Positions 33,001-44,640 are shown, numbered from the stretch's first letter. The stretch: DNA of 64,000 nucleotides from Crenobacter intestini (GCF_004919095.1 NZ_STGJ01000010.1:62001-126000); one strand, 5' to 3'. The notes: generated from the letters alone by a model not told the origin. Numbers and translations are program-made.

Positions 33001-34787
33001 TGAGCATTCCTGTTCGTCATTTCGATGCGGTAATCGTGGGGGCGGGCGGTGCCGGCCTGCGCGCGGCGCTGCAACTGTCCGAAGCCGGCCTGAAAACGGC
33101 CGTGATCACCAAGGTCTTCCCGACCCGCTCGCATACCGTCGCCGCACAGGGTGGCGTGTCCGCCAGCCTCGGCAACTCCGAGCAGGACCACTGGCACTGG
33201 CATATGTACGACACCGTCAAGGGGTCGGACTGGCTGGGTGACCAGGACGCGATCGAGTTCATGTGCCGCGAGGCGCCCAAGGTCGTCGTCGAACTCGAGC
33301 ACTTCGGCATGCCGTTCGACCGCAACGCCGACGGTTCCATCTACCAGCGTCCGTTCGGCGGCCACATGTCGAACTTCGGCGAGAAGCCGGTGCGCCGCGC
33401 GTGCGCGGCGGCCGACCGTACCGGCCACGCGATGCTGCACGCGCTGTACCAGCGCAACGTGCGCGCCAACACCCAGTTCTTCGTCGAGTGGATGGCGCTC
33501 GACCTGATCCGCGACGAGGACGGCGCGGTGCAGGGCGTGGTCGCCATGGAAATGGAAACCTCCGAAGTGGTGGTGTTCCAGGCCAAGGCGACGCTGTTCG
33601 CCACCGGCGGCGCCGGCCGCATCTACGCCTCGTCGACCAACGCCTTCATCAATACCGGTGATGGCCTGGGCATGGCGTCGCGCGCGGGCATCCCGCTGGA
33701 AGACATGGAATTCTGGCAGTTCCACCCGACCGGCGTCGCCGGCGCGGGCGTGCTGATCACCGAAGGCGTGCGCGGCGAAGGCGGCATCCTGCGCAACGCG
33801 GACGGCGAGCGCTTCATGGAGCGCTACGCGCCGAACGCCAAGGACCTCGCCTCGCGTGACGTGGTGTCGCGCGCGATGGTCACCGAGATCAACGAAGGCC
33901 GCGGCTGCGGCCCGAACAAGGACCACGTGCTGCTCGACATCACCCACCTCGACCCCGAGGTGATCATGTCCAAGCTGCCGGGCATCCGCGAGATCTCGAT
34001 CAAGTTCGCCGGCGTCGACCCGATCAAGGCGCCGATCCCGGTGGTGCCGACCTGCCACTACCAGATGGGCGGCATCCCGACCAACTTCAAGGGCGAGGTC
34101 ACGCTGTCGACCACCGACAACCACTCCGCGATCGTCAAGGGCTTCTACGCCGCCGGCGAATGCGCGTGCGCGTCGGTGCACGGCGCCAACCGCCTCGGTA
34201 CCAACTCGCTGCTCGACCTGTTGGTCTTCGGCAAGAGCTCGGGCAACTCGATGATCGAGTTCATCAAGACCCAGCCGGCCGACCTGCCGGAACTCGCGAT
34301 GGGTGACGTCGAGCGCTCGCTCGCCCGCGTGGCGCGCCTGGACGGCCAGCAGAACGGCACCAACGTGCACGAGGCGCGTTCGGCGATGCAGCGCGTGATG
34401 CAGACGCACTGCGGCGTGTTCCGCTTCAAGGACATGCTGGCCAAGGGTGTCGAGGAGATCCTCAAGGTCGAACAGATGGTCAAGACCACCGAGATTGCCG
34501 ACAAGTCCAAGGTGTTCAACACCGCGCGCATCGAGGCGCTCGAGCTGGAAAACCTGATCGAGGTGGCCAAGGCGACCATGATCTCGGCCAACGCGCGCAC
34601 CGAGAGCCGCGGCGCGCACGTGCGCGACGACGCGATCGACTGCGAGGCGACCCCGAACGGCCGCGACGACCAGAACTGGCTCAAGCACACGCTGTGGCAC
34701 CGCGACGGCAACCGCCTGGAGTACAAGCCGGTCAACCTGACGCCGCTGTCCGTCGAGACGATTGCCCTGAAGACCCGTTCCTACTGA
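33000..34787 (+). CDS. sdhA: Succinate dehydrogenase flavoprotein subunit
   Basis: 595 residues. FAD-binding GAGGAGLRAALQLSEAGL, the covalent-FAD histidine in TRSHTVAAQGG, active-site QFHPTGVAGAGVLITEG and HGANRLGTNSLLDLLVFG are intact. It oxidises succinate to fumarate on the cytoplasmic face of complex II. The ATG uses the last base of the sdhD stop. FAD attachment is expected to be aided by SdhE, encoded downstream. Confidence 0.98.
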   Translation: MSIPVRHFDAVIVGAGGAGLRAALQLSEAGLKTAVITKVFPTRSHTVAAQGGVSASLGNSEQDHWHWHMYDTVKGSDWLGDQDAIEFMCREAPKVVVELEHFGMPFDRNADGSIYQRPFGGHMSNFGEKPVRRACAAADRTGHAMLHALYQRNVRANTQFFVEWMALDLIRDEDGAVQGVVAMEMETSEVVVFQAKATLFATGGAGRIYASSTNAFINTGDGLGMASRAGIPLEDMEFWQFHPTGVAGAGVLITEGVRGEGGILRNADGERFMERYAPNAKDLASRDVVSRAMVTEINEGRGCGPNKDHVLLDITHLDPEVIMSKLPGIREISIKFAGVDPIKAPIPVVPTCHYQMGGIPTNFKGEVTLSTTDNHSAIVKGFYAAGECACASVHGANRLGTNSLLDLLVFGKSSGNSMIEFIKTQPADLPELAMGDVERSLARVARLDGQQNGTNVHEARSAMQRVMQTHCGVFRFKDMLAKGVEEILKVEQMVKTTEIADKSKVFNTARIEALELENLIEVAKATMISANARTESRGAHVRDDAIDCEATPNGRDDQNWLKHTLWHRDGNRLEYKPVNLTPLSVETIALKTRSY

Positions 34788-34799
34788 GGCGACAGACCC

Positions 34800-35510
34800 A
34801 TGACTACCGAAACCATCCAGTTCCGCGTCTATCGCTACAACCCGGAGAAGGACAACAAGCCGTACATGCAGGACATCGCGGTCGAGATCGATTCGACCGA
34901 CCGCAAACTGCTGGACGCGCTGGTCAAGCTCAAGGTCAAGGACGAGACGCTGTCGTTCCGCCGCTCCTGCCGTGAGGGCGTGTGCGGTTCGGACGCGATG
35001 AACATCAACGGCAAGAACGGCCTCGCCTGCCTGACCGACGTGCGCGACCTCAAGCAGCCGATCGAGTTGCGCCCGCTGCCGGGCCTGCCGGTGATCCGCG
35101 ACCTGATCGTCGACATGACGCAGTTCTTCAAGCAGTACCACTCGATCAAGCCGTACGTGGTCAACAACTCGCCGGCGCCCGAGCGCGAGCGCCTGCAGTC
35201 GCCGGAGGACCGCAAGGAACTCGACGGCCTGTACGAGTGCATCCTGTGCGCGTGCTGCTCGACCTCGTGCCCCAGCTTCTGGTGGAACCCGGACAAGTTC
35301 GTCGGCCCGGCGGGCCTTCTGGCCGCCTACCGCTTTATCGCTGACACCCGCGACGAGGCGACCAACGAGCGTCTGGACAACCTGGAAGACCCGTACCGCC
35401 TGTTCCGCTGCCACACGATCATGAACTGCGTCGACGTCTGCCCGAAGGGGCTGAACCCGACGCGCGCGATCGGCAAGATCAAGGACCTGATGGTCAAGCG
35501 CGCGGTATGA
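34800..35510 (+). CDS. sdhB: Succinate dehydrogenase iron-sulfur subunit
   Basis: 236 residues. The [2Fe-2S] ligands are in SCREGVCGSDAMNINGKNGL plus the following Ala-Cys; the [4Fe-4S] and [3Fe-4S] ligands are in LYECILCACCSTSCPSF and CVDVCPKGLNP. It passes electrons from FAD to ubiquinone. It starts 12 bases after sdhA and overlaps sdhE by four bases. Confidence 0.98.
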   Translation: MTTETIQFRVYRYNPEKDNKPYMQDIAVEIDSTDRKLLDALVKLKVKDETLSFRRSCREGVCGSDAMNINGKNGLACLTDVRDLKQPIELRPLPGLPVIRDLIVDMTQFFKQYHSIKPYVVNNSPAPERERLQSPEDRKELDGLYECILCACCSTSCPSFWWNPDKFVGPAGLLAAYRFIADTRDEATNERLDNLEDPYRLFRCHTIMNCVDVCPKGLNPTRAIGKIKDLMVKRAV

Positions 35511-35755
35511 GTGAAATCGATCCGATCGAAAAGAAACGGATCCGCTGGCGCTCGCGCCGGGGGCTGCTCGAACTGGACCTGGTGCTGACCCGGTTCCTCG
35601 AGACGCGTTACGACGCGCTGACCCCGGCCGAGTTTGCCGCGTACACGCGGCTGCTCGAGCTGCCGGACACCGATTTTCTGGATCTCGTTAACGGCAAGGC
35701 CGACACAGAAGATGCCGAACTGGCACCCATCGTCGCCATGCTGCGTTCCGTTTAA
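35507..35755 (+). CDS. sdhE: FAD assembly factor SdhE
   Basis: 82 residues of the SdhE/YgfY family, with the RGxxE motif as RRGLLELD (residues 17-24). It promotes covalent flavinylation of SdhA. The ATGA overlap with sdhB and position directly behind the sdh genes support the call. gltA follows after 37 bases. Confidence 0.93.
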   Translation: MSEIDPIEKKRIRWRSRRGLLELDLVLTRFLETRYDALTPAEFAAYTRLLELPDTDFLDLVNGKADTEDAELAPIVAMLRSV

Positions 35756-35792
35756 GAGCGGGCTGCACCAACCATCACATGGGAGTTAAGCT

Positions 35793-37082
35793 GTGGAAAC
35801 CAACAAGAAAGTTGCGCTGACCTTCAACGAAGGCCGCGATACCATCGAAATGCCGGTGCTCGCCGGTACCCTGGGTCCGGAAGTCGTCGACATCCGCACC
35901 TTCGGCAAGACCGGGATGTTCACCTTCGACCCGGGCTTCCTCGCCACCGCCTCGTGCGAGTCGAAGATCACCTTCATCGACGGTGACCTGGGCCAGCTCT
36001 ACTACCGCGGCTACCCGATCGAACAACTGGCCGAGCACTGCGACTACCTCGAAGTGTGCTACCTGCTGATGAACGGCGAGCTGCCGACGCCGGCGCAGAA
36101 GGCCGACTTCGACAGGAAGATCCTGCGCCACAACATGCTGAACGACCAGCTGTTCACCGTGTTCAAGGGCTTCCGCCGCGACGCGCACCCGATGGCCGTG
36201 ATGGTCGGCGTGGTCGGCGCACTCTCCGCCTTCTACCACGACTCGCTGGACATCACCGACCCGCACCACCGCGAAGTGTCGGCGCACCGCCTGATCGCCA
36301 AGCTGCCGACCATCGCCGCGCAGGCATACCGCTACAACAAGGGCCTGCCGTTCTCCTACCCGAAGAACGGCCTGACCTACGCCGAGAACTTCCTGCACAT
36401 GATGTTCTCCACCCCGTGCGAAGAGTACGTGGTGAACAAGGTGCTCGCGCGCGCGCTCGACCGCATCTTCACCCTGCACGCTGACCACGAGCAGAACGCG
36501 TCGACCTCGACCGTGCGCCTGGCCGGTTCGTCCGGTGCCAACCCGTTCGCGTGCATCGCCGCCGGCATCGCCTGCCTGTGGGGCCCGTCGCACGGTGGCG
36601 CCAACGAGGCCGTGCTGAAGATGCTCGACGAGATCGGCAGTGTCGACAACGTCGCCGAGTTCATGCAGGGCGTGAAGGACAAGCGCTACAAGCTGATGGG
36701 CTTTGGCCACCGCGTGTACAAGAACATGGACCCGCGCGCGGCGATCATGAAACAGACCTGCGACGAGGTGCTGGGCGAACTGGGCCTGCAGGACGACCCG
36801 AAGTTCAAGCTGGCGATGGCGCTGGAGAAGATCGCGCTGGAAGACCCGTACTTCATCGAGCGCAAGTTGTACCCGAACGTCGACTTCTACTCGGGCATCG
36901 TGCTCTCCGCGATCGGCATCCCGGTGTCGATGTTCACCCCGATCTTCGCTCTGGCGCGTACCGTCGGCTGGATCAGCCACTGGAACGAGATGATCTCCGA
37001 CCCGCAGCAGAAGATCGGCCGTCCGCGCCAGCTGTACACCGGCGCCCCGCGCCGCGACGTGCAGCAGCTGTCGGACCGCTAA
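35793..37082 (+). CDS. gltA: Citrate synthase (type I)
   Basis: 429 residues, GTG start with GGGAG upstream. Catalytic His in [13 protein letters not shown], His in [14 protein letters not shown] and Asp in [14 protein letters not shown] are present. It condenses oxaloacetate and acetyl-CoA. The length and N-terminal domain fit the hexameric, NADH-sensitive Gram-negative type. A strong terminator follows, so sucA onward probably also uses its own promoter or readthrough. Confidence 0.98.
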   Translation: METNKKVALTFNEGRDTIEMPVLAGTLGPEVVDIRTFGKTGMFTFDPGFLATASCESKITFIDGDLGQLYYRGYPIEQLAEHCDYLEVCYLLMNGELPTPAQKADFDRKILRHNMLNDQLFTVFKGFRRDAHPMAVMVGVVGALSAFYHDSLDITDPHHREVSAHRLIAKLPTIAAQAYRYNKGLPFSYPKNGLTYAENFLHMMFSTPCEEYVVNKVLARALDRIFTLHADHEQNASTSTVRLAGSSGANPFACIAAGIACLWGPSHGGANEAVLKMLDEIGSVDNVAEFMQGVKDKRYKLMGFGHRVYKNMDPRAAIMKQTCDEVLGELGLQDDPKFKLAMALEKIALEDPYFIERKLYPNVDFYSGIVLSAIGIPVSMFTPIFALARTVGWISHWNEMISDPQQKIGRPRQLYTGAPRRDVQQLSDR

Positions 37083-37089
37083 GCCTGGC

Positions 37090-37119
37090 AGGCTGGCCGC
37101 CCAGGCGGCCAGCCTTTTT
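37090..37119 (+). terminator. Intrinsic terminator after gltA
   Basis: AGGCTGGCCGC-CCAG-GCGGCCAGCCT followed by TTTT. It splits the TCA block into sdh-gltA and suc-lpd parts. Confidence 0.9.
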
Positions 37120-37127
37120 CTCCGGGG

Positions 37128-37163
37128 AGCGCTGCGGCAAGTGGGGCCACTTGCCAGAGCGCT
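37128..37163. promoter_or_regulatory. 36-bp inverted repeat between gltA and sucA
   Basis: AGCGCT-gc-GGCAAGTGG-gg-CCACTTGCC-ag-AGCGCT: inner 9-bp arms are perfect with a 2-base centre, and the outer 6-bp arms also match. It lies between the gltA terminator and the sucA start (37203). As DNA it looks like an operator; as RNA it is a long hairpin without a U-tract. Confidence 0.65.
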
Positions 37164-37202
37164 TCTGGTAGCAGTCAACAACCGAATCAAAGGGTCCAAC
37201 CC

Positions 37203-40031
37203 ATGATGCAATCCATGTACGGTCATTCCTACCTGTTCGGTGGGAATGCCCCCTTTATCGAGGAACTGTACGAGCAGTACCTCGCCGATCCGACGACAGT
37301 TCCCGACCAGTGGCGCGATTACTTCGACAAGCTTGCGCAGGCGCCGGGTGCCGCCGAGCGCGACGTGCCGCACGCGCCGATCCAGCAGTCCTTCGTCGAG
37401 CTGGCCAAGAAGCCCGCCGCCGGCCAGCGCGTCAGCCCGGTCGCCGAGTGGGAGTCGATGCAAAAGCAGGTCGCGGTGCTCAAGCTGATCTCCGCCTACC
37501 GCGTGCTCGGCTCGCGCCACGCCAACCTCGACCCCTTGAAGCGCATGGACCAGGCGCAGGTGCCCGAGCTTGACCCGGCCACCCACGGCCTGACCGACGC
37601 CGACATGGCGGTGCAGTACAACGTGGGGTCGCTGGTCGGCCCGCAGAAGCTGCCCTTGTCCGAGATCCTCGCCCGCCTGAAGCAGACCTACTGCGGCAAT
37701 ATCGGCGTCGAGTACATGCACGTGACGCAGAGCGCCGAGAAGCACTGGGTGCAGAAGCGCTTCGAGGGCGAACTGTCGACCCCGCGCTACAACGCCGACA
37801 AGAAGCGCCGTATCCTCAAGCAGATCACCGCCGCCGAGACGCTCGAGCGCTACCTGCACACCCGCTACGTCGGCCAGAAGCGCTTCTCGCTGGAAGGCGG
37901 CGAGAGCATGATCGCCGCGCTTGACCACCTGATCCAGCACGGCACCGAGCAGGGCGTGCAGGAACTGATCATCGGCATGGCGCACCGCGGCCGCCTGAAC
38001 GTGCTGGTGAACACGCTGGGCAAGCTGCCGCGCGACTTGTTCGCCGAGTTCGAGGGCAAGCCGGCGGTTGAACTGGCCTCCGGCGACGTGAAGTACCACA
38101 TGGGCTTCTCGTCCAACATCCCGACCCAGAACGGCCCGATGCACGTGTCGCTGGCGTTCAACCCCTCGCACCTCGAGATCGTCAACCCGGTGGTCGAAGG
38201 CTCGGTACGCGCGCGCCAGCAGCGCCGCAAGGACGCCGAGCGCCGCCAGGTGGTGCCGGTGCTGCTGCACGGCGACTCCGCCTTCGGCGGCCTGGGCGTC
38301 AACCAGGGCACCTTCAACCTGTCGCAGACCCGCGGCTACGGTACCGGCGGCACGCTGCACATCGTGATCAACAACCAGGTGGGCTTCACCACCTCGGACA
38401 CCCGCGACATCCGTTCGACGACCTACTGTACCGACGTCGCCAAGATGATCGAGGCGCCGATCTTCCACGTGAACGGCGACGACCCGGAAGCGGTGTGCTT
38501 CGTGATGCAGGCCGCGCTCGACTACCGGATGACGTTCAACAAGGACGTGGTGATCGACCTCGTCTGCTTCCGCAAGCTCGGTCACAACGAGGGTGACGAC
38601 CCGTACCTGACCCAGCCGATGATGTACAAGAAGATCGCCAAGCACCCGGGCGCGCGCGCGCTGTACGCCGAGCGCCTGGCCGCCGAGGGCGTGCTCTCCG
38701 CCGACGAGGCGCAGGCGATGATCCAGGCCTACCGCGACGCGCTGGACAAGGGCGAGCACGTCGAACAGACCGTGCTGACCAACTACCACCGCGACTTCGC
38801 GCTCGACTGGACGCCGTTCTTCGGCACCCACTGGGCGCACCCGACCGACACCTCGCTGCCGCAGGCCGACCTGCAGCGCCTGACCGCCAAGCTCACCCAG
38901 GTGCCGGAAGGCTTCAAGCTGCATTCGACCGTCGACAAGGTGCTCAAGGCGCGCGTCGCGATGGCGAACGGCGAGCAGCCGGTCGACTGGGGCGCGGCCG
39001 AGACGCTCGCCTACGCAAGCCTGGTCGAGTCCGGCTACGGCGTGCGCATCTCCGGCGAAGACTCCGGCCGCGGCACCTTCAGCCACCGCCACGCCGTGCT
39101 GCACGACCAGAACCGCGAGAAGTGGGACGACGGCGCCTACGTGCCGCTACGCAACATGTCGGACAACCAGGGCGACTTCCTGGTGATCGACTCCATCCTC
39201 AACGAGGAAGCGGTGCTCGCCTACGAGTACGGCTACGCGTGCTCGGCGCCCGACCAGCTGGTGATCTGGGAAGCGCAGTTCGGCGACTTCGCCAACGGCG
39301 CGCAGGTCGCGATCGACCAGTTCATCGCCTCCGGCGAAACCAAGTGGGGCCGGCTGTGCGGCCTGACCAACATCCTGCCGCACGGCTACGACGGCCAGGG
39401 CCCGGAACACTCGTCGGCCCGCCTCGAGCGCTGGCTGCAGCTGTGCGCCGAGCACAACATCCAGGTGGTGATGCCGTCCGAGGCCGCGCAGATGTTCCAC
39501 CTGCTGCGCCGCCAGATGCTGCGCCCGTACCGCAAGCCGCTGGTGATCTTCCTGTCCAAGCGCCTGCTGCGCTTCAAGGACTCGATGAGCCCGCTGGAAG
39601 ACCTGACCCAGGGCAGTTTCCGCCCGGTGATCGGCGACACCGGCATGGCCGACCCGAAGAAGGTCAAGCGCGTGCTGTTGTGCGCGGGCCAGGTCTACTA
39701 CGACCTCGTCGCCGGCCGCAAGGAGCGCGAGCTCGAGCAGGACGTCGCCATCGTGCGCATCGAGCAGCTCTACCCGTTCCCGACCGAACAGCTCGCCGCC
39801 GAACTAGCGCGCTACCCGAACGCACGCGAAGTGAAGTGGGTGCAGGAAGAGCCGAAGAACCAGGGCGCCTGGTACCAGATCCGCCACCGCCTGGAAGACC
39901 TGATGGGCGCCAAGCAGGCGCTGTCGTTCGCCGCCCGCCCGTCTTCGGCGTCGCCGGCAGTCGGTTACATGAGCAAGCACGTCGCGCAACTGAAGGCTTT
40001 CGTCGAAGAAGCCCTGTCGTTCGGCAAGTAA
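37203..40031 (+). CDS. sucA: 2-oxoglutarate dehydrogenase E1 component
   Basis: 942 residues, normal for proteobacterial E1o. The N-terminal segment [20 protein letters not shown] binds the E2 core. The thiamine-diphosphate domain has [27 protein letters not shown] and [13 protein letters not shown]. The transketolase-like C-terminal part has [19 protein letters not shown]. It decarboxylates 2-oxoglutarate and transfers succinyl to the lipoyl arm of SucB. Confidence 0.98.
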   Translation: MMQSMYGHSYLFGGNAPFIEELYEQYLADPTTVPDQWRDYFDKLAQAPGAAERDVPHAPIQQSFVELAKKPAAGQRVSPVAEWESMQKQVAVLKLISAYRVLGSRHANLDPLKRMDQAQVPELDPATHGLTDADMAVQYNVGSLVGPQKLPLSEILARLKQTYCGNIGVEYMHVTQSAEKHWVQKRFEGELSTPRYNADKKRRILKQITAAETLERYLHTRYVGQKRFSLEGGESMIAALDHLIQHGTEQGVQELIIGMAHRGRLNVLVNTLGKLPRDLFAEFEGKPAVELASGDVKYHMGFSSNIPTQNGPMHVSLAFNPSHLEIVNPVVEGSVRARQQRRKDAERRQVVPVLLHGDSAFGGLGVNQGTFNLSQTRGYGTGGTLHIVINNQVGFTTSDTRDIRSTTYCTDVAKMIEAPIFHVNGDDPEAVCFVMQAALDYRMTFNKDVVIDLVCFRKLGHNEGDDPYLTQPMMYKKIAKHPGARALYAERLAAEGVLSADEAQAMIQAYRDALDKGEHVEQTVLTNYHRDFALDWTPFFGTHWAHPTDTSLPQADLQRLTAKLTQVPEGFKLHSTVDKVLKARVAMANGEQPVDWGAAETLAYASLVESGYGVRISGEDSGRGTFSHRHAVLHDQNREKWDDGAYVPLRNMSDNQGDFLVIDSILNEEAVLAYEYGYACSAPDQLVIWEAQFGDFANGAQVAIDQFIASGETKWGRLCGLTNILPHGYDGQGPEHSSARLERWLQLCAEHNIQVVMPSEAAQMFHLLRRQMLRPYRKPLVIFLSKRLLRFKDSMSPLEDLTQGSFRPVIGDTGMADPKKVKRVLLCAGQVYYDLVAGRKERELEQDVAIVRIEQLYPFPTEQLAAELARYPNAREVKWVQEEPKNQGAWYQIRHRLEDLMGAKQALSFAARPSSASPAVGYMSKHVAQLKAFVEEALSFGK

Positions 40032-40051
40032 GACAACACCTGACCTGCAAG

Positions 40052-40074
40052 GCGGGGCCGGTGGCCGGCCCCGC
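40052..40074 (+). other. Intercistronic stem-loop sucA/sucB
   Basis: GCGGGGCCGG-TGG-CCGGCCCCGC, a perfect 10-bp stem 21 bases after the sucA stop and 13 bases before the sucB start. No T-run follows, so it is not a standard terminator. Confidence 0.6.
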
Positions 40075-40086
40075 ACGGAGAAGAAC

Positions 40087-41337
40087 ATGATCATCGAAGT
40101 CAAAGTCCCGCAACTGCCCGAGTCCGTGTCCGAAGCCACCCTGATGAGCTGGCACAAGAAGGTCGGCGAAGCCGTCGCCCGCGACGAGAACCTGATCGAC
40201 CTGGAGACCGACAAGGTCGTGCTCGAACTGCCGGCACCGCAGGCCGGCGTGATCGTCGAGCTGATCGAAGCGGATGGCGCGACCGTCGTCTCCGGCCAAT
40301 TGCTGGCGCGCATCGACACCGCCGCCAAGGCAGGTGACGTCGCCCCGGCCGCCGCCGTGGTCGCTCCGGTGGCCGCCGCCGCCCCGGCGGCCGCACCCGG
40401 TGGTGCCGCGATGCCGTCCGCCGCCAAGCTCGCCGCCGAGACCGGCGTGAACCTCGGCGCGGTGGCCGGTTCCGGCCGCGACGGCCGCATCCTGAAGGAA
40501 GACGTCGCCGCCGCGGCGGCCGCGCGCCCGGCCGCGCCGGCGCAGGCCGGCCCGGTGCTCGCGCCGGCGGCCGCTGCCAGCGGCACCGCGCTCGCGTCGA
40601 CCCCGGCTGCCGTCAACGTCGGCGCCTTGCTGTCCGACCGCCCGGAGCAGCGCGTGCCGATGAGCCGCCTGCGCCAGCGCGTCGCCGAGCGCCTGCTGCA
40701 GAGCCAGTCGCAGAACGCCATCCTCACCACCTTCAACGAAGTGAACATGAAGCCGGTGATGGACCTGCGCGCCAAGTACAAGGACAAGTTCGAGAAGGAA
40801 CACGGCGTCAAGCTCGGCTTCATGTCCTTCTTCGTCAAGGCCGCGGTCGCCGCGCTGAAGAAGTACCCGGTGGTCAACGCCTCGGTCGACGGCAACGACA
40901 TCGTCTACCACGGCTACTTCGACATCGGCATCGCGGTGGGCAGCCCGCGCGGCCTGGTGGTGCCTATCCTGCGCAACGCCGACCAGATGTCGATCGCAGA
41001 GATCGAGAAACAGATTGCCGACTTCGCCGTGAAGGCGCGCGACGGCAAGCTCGCGCTGGAAGACTTGACCGGCGGCACCTTCTCGGTGACCAACGGCGGC
41101 ACCTTCGGCTCGATGATGTCGACCCCGATCATCAACCCGCCGCAGTCGGCCATCCTGGGCATGCACGCGACGAAGGACCGCGCGGTCGTTGAAAATGGTC
41201 AGGTGGTGGTGCGCCCGATGATGTATCTTGCGCTCTCCTACGACCACCGTATCATCGATGGCCGTGAGGCGGTGCTGACGCTGGTGACCATCAAGGACCT
41301 GCTGGAAGACCCGGCCCGCCTCATCCTTGATTTGTAA
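40087..41337 (+). CDS. sucB: Dihydrolipoyllysine succinyltransferase (E2 of 2-oxoglutarate dehydrogenase)
   Basis: 416 residues. One lipoyl domain (about 1-80) with the lipoylated lysine in [13 protein letters not shown]; an Ala/Pro linker; a peripheral-subunit-binding domain ([20 protein letters not shown] then [11 protein letters not shown]); a second Ala-rich linker; and the catalytic domain ending with [13 protein letters not shown], containing the active His and Asp. It forms the core of the complex. A perfect stem-loop lies on each side of the gene. Confidence 0.97.
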   Translation: MIIEVKVPQLPESVSEATLMSWHKKVGEAVARDENLIDLETDKVVLELPAPQAGVIVELIEADGATVVSGQLLARIDTAAKAGDVAPAAAVVAPVAAAAPAAAPGGAAMPSAAKLAAETGVNLGAVAGSGRDGRILKEDVAAAAAARPAAPAQAGPVLAPAAAASGTALASTPAAVNVGALLSDRPEQRVPMSRLRQRVAERLLQSQSQNAILTTFNEVNMKPVMDLRAKYKDKFEKEHGVKLGFMSFFVKAAVAALKKYPVVNASVDGNDIVYHGYFDIGIAVGSPRGLVVPILRNADQMSIAEIEKQIADFAVKARDGKLALEDLTGGTFSVTNGGTFGSMMSTPIINPPQSAILGMHATKDRAVVENGQVVVRPMMYLALSYDHRIIDGREAVLTLVTIKDLLEDPARLILDL

Positions 41338-41344
41338 TCCAGAC

Positions 41345-41370
41345 GGCCCGCCGCGTTCGCGCGGCGGGCC
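41345..41370 (+). other. Intercistronic stem-loop after sucB
   Basis: GGCCCGCCGC-GTTCGC-GCGGCGGGCC, a perfect 10-bp stem starting eight bases after the sucB stop, with no T-run. Confidence 0.6.
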
Positions 41371-41394
41371 GCCGCAAGACATGAACGGAGCTTT

Positions 41395-41583
41395 ATGACT
41401 ATCCCTGACTGGTTCTACGGAATCGCTTCCATCCTCGCCGGCTTCGCGCTGGCCTTCCTGACGGTGAAGAAGCGCAGCATGGGGGTCAAGGAGGACTGGT
41501 TCTCGCTGTTCGGCAAGATCATCCTCACCCTGTTCATGATCGGTTTTGGCCTGCTGCTTCTGACCGTAAGCAAGACATCCTGA
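41395..41583 (+). CDS. Small membrane protein between sucB and lpd, 62 residues
   Basis: No family recognised. Two hydrophobic segments ([19 protein letters not shown], about 6-24, and [20 protein letters not shown], about 38-57) are joined by a basic and acidic loop ([13 protein letters not shown]). GGAG seven bases upstream of ATG 41395 supports real translation. It lies in the E2-E3 gap of 2-oxoglutarate dehydrogenase with stem-loops before and after, so it is probably co-expressed with the complex. Role unknown. Confidence 0.75.
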   Translation: MTIPDWFYGIASILAGFALAFLTVKKRSMGVKEDWFSLFGKIILTLFMIGFGLLLLTVSKTS

Positions 41584-41606
41584 CCCGGCGCGCGTGGCGC
41601 ACCGGG
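41584..41606 (+). other. Intercistronic stem-loop before lpd
   Basis: CCCGG-C-GCGC-GTG-GCGC-A-CCGGG, a stem with one C-A mismatch that begins on the base after the stop of the small membrane protein. No T-run. Confidence 0.5.
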
Positions 41607-41623
41607 CACAACAAGGGGAAACC

Positions 41624-43057
41624 ATGAGTCAACAGTTTGACGTCGTCGTGATTGGCGGCGGCCCCGGCGGCTACGTGGCCGCCATCCGCGCGGCCCAGCT
41701 GGGCTTCTCGACCGCCTGCGTCGACGCTTTCGTCGGCAAGCGCGGCAAGCCCGCGCTCGGCGGCACCTGCCTGAACGTCGGCTGCATCCCGTCCAAGGCG
41801 CTGCTGCAGTCGAGCGAGAACTTCCACGCCGCGCAGCACGACTTCGCGCGCCACGGCATCACCGTCGAAGGCGTGAAGATCGACGTGCCGGCGATGATCG
41901 AGCGCAAGGACGGCATCGTCGACAAGCTCACCGGCGGCATCGGCTTCTTGCTCAAGAAGAACAAGGTCGCCAGCCTGCACGGCGTCGCTTCGCTCAAGTC
42001 GCGCGAGAACGAGCGCTGGGTGGTCGAGGTGGCCGTCGACGGCAAGGTCGTCGACACCGTGCACGCGACCCACGTGATCCTGGCCACCGGTTCGCGTCCG
42101 CGTCCGCTGCCGGGCGTCGCCGTCGACAACGTGACCGTGCTCGACAACGAAGGCGCATTGAACCTGACCGCCGTGCCGGCACGCCTGGGCGTGATCGGCG
42201 CCGGCGTGATCGGCCTGGAGATGGGTTCGGTCTGGAAGCGTCTGGGCGCCGAGGTGACCATCCTCGAGGCGATGCCGACCTTCCTCGCCGCAGCCGACCA
42301 GCAGATCGCCAAGGAGGCGCTGCGCACCTTCACCCGTGACCAGGGCCTCGACATCCAGCTGGGCGTGAAGATCGGCGAGATCAAGAACCTGGGCGACAAG
42401 GTGACCGTCGCCTACGAGCTGAACGGCGAGCAGAAGCTTGCCGAGTTCGACAAGCTGATCGTCTCGATCGGCCGCGTGCCGAACACCGACGGCCTGGGCG
42501 CCGGCAACGTCGGCCTGCAGGTCGACGAGCGCGGCTTTGTCGTGGTCGACGAGCACTGCCACACCAACCTGCCGAACATGTGGGCGATCGGCGACGTGGT
42601 GCGCGGCCCGATGCTGGCGCACAAGGCGTCCGAAGAGGGCGTCGCGGTGGCCGAGCGCATCGCCGGCCAGAAGCCTCACGTCGACTTCGGCGCGATCCCG
42701 TGGGTGATCTACACCAGCCCCGAGATCGCCTGGGTCGGCAAGACCGAAGAGCAGCTGAAGGCCGAAGGCATCGAGTACAAGAAGGGCACCTCGGGCTTCG
42801 CCGCCAACGGCCGCGCGCTGGGGCTCGACCACGCGCAGGGCACCGTCAAGCTGCTCGCCTGCGCGAAGACCGACCGCGTCCTCGGCGTGCACATGATCGG
42901 CCCGATGGTGTCCGAACTGGTGACCGAGGGCGTGCTCGCGCTCGAATTCAAGGCGGCGAGCGAAGACCTGGCCCGCATCGTCCACGCGCACCCGTCGCTG
43001 TCCGAAGTGGTGCACGAGGCGGCGCTGGCAGCCGACAAGCGCGCGCTGCACGGCTAA
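41624..43057 (+). CDS. lpdA: Dihydrolipoyl dehydrogenase (E3)
   Basis: 477 residues. FAD site [20 protein letters not shown], redox-active disulfide [19 protein letters not shown] site [20 protein letters not shown], and C-terminal [15 protein letters not shown] with the His-Glu acid-base pair. It reoxidises the lipoyl group of SucB with NAD+. ATG 41624 has AAGGGGAA upstream. Confidence 0.98.
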   Translation: MSQQFDVVVIGGGPGGYVAAIRAAQLGFSTACVDAFVGKRGKPALGGTCLNVGCIPSKALLQSSENFHAAQHDFARHGITVEGVKIDVPAMIERKDGIVDKLTGGIGFLLKKNKVASLHGVASLKSRENERWVVEVAVDGKVVDTVHATHVILATGSRPRPLPGVAVDNVTVLDNEGALNLTAVPARLGVIGAGVIGLEMGSVWKRLGAEVTILEAMPTFLAAADQQIAKEALRTFTRDQGLDIQLGVKIGEIKNLGDKVTVAYELNGEQKLAEFDKLIVSIGRVPNTDGLGAGNVGLQVDERGFVVVDEHCHTNLPNMWAIGDVVRGPMLAHKASEEGVAVAERIAGQKPHVDFGAIPWVIYTSPEIAWVGKTEEQLKAEGIEYKKGTSGFAANGRALGLDHAQGTVKLLACAKTDRVLGVHMIGPMVSELVTEGVLALEFKAASEDLARIVHAHPSLSEVVHEAALAADKRALHG

Positions 43058-43078
43058 GCGCGGCGAGGGGAAGGGACC

Positions 43079-43342
43079 ATGGCGGACCTGATTGCCAATG
43101 CGGTGATGCTCGGCGTGCTTTTGGTGGTGGCCGGCGCGATGTGGGCGGTCAAGGTGGCGTTCGACGAAGCGTCGGTGTACGACCGCGTCAGGGGCGTGCG
43201 CCTGTTTCTGGCCGGCGCGACCTTTCCCGTGTCGGTGTTCCTGATGTCGGCGGCCGCGCGCCGCCGGCTGAAGGGACCGCTGATTGTCGCCGCGGCCGGT
43301 GGCGCGATGATTGTCGTGATCCGCACCGTGTTCGCGGCCTGA
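43079..43342 (+). CDS. Small membrane protein between lpd and sucC, 87 residues
   Basis: No family recognised. Three hydrophobic segments: AVMLGVLLVVAGAMWAVKV (about 8-26), LFLAGATFPVSVFLMSAA (about 42-59) and LIVAAAGGAMIVVIRTVFAA (about 68-87), with basic loops (ARRRLKG). AGGGGAAGGGA lies directly before ATG 43079, and only 21 bases separate it from lpd. The sucC start is 101 bases downstream. Inclusion in the TCA block suggests co-expression; function unknown. Confidence 0.75.
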   Translation: MADLIANAVMLGVLLVVAGAMWAVKVAFDEASVYDRVRGVRLFLAGATFPVSVFLMSAAARRRLKGPLIVAAAGGAMIVVIRTVFAA

Positions 43343-43443
43343 AGAATCACCCGTAGCGTAAGTCCTGGCCCGAGGGGAGACCCGGGGGTACAGCTGAGGG
43401 TGGCCTTGTGCCGGCTGCCCGAATCCATAAGAGGAAACCATAG

Positions 43444-44613
<1,170 letters not shown>

Positions 44614-44640
44614 AAACCAGCACCGAACAAGGAAATCAAG

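Noticed and set aside
35775-39104. A very long open frame (over 1,100 codons) on the minus strand through gltA and sucA
   Set aside because: It is antisense to two certain genes, has a His/Gln/Arg/Val-rich composition typical of the complement of GC-rich codons, and shows no domain. Similar antisense frames opposite pat, mutS, sdhA, metG and others were rejected for the same reason.
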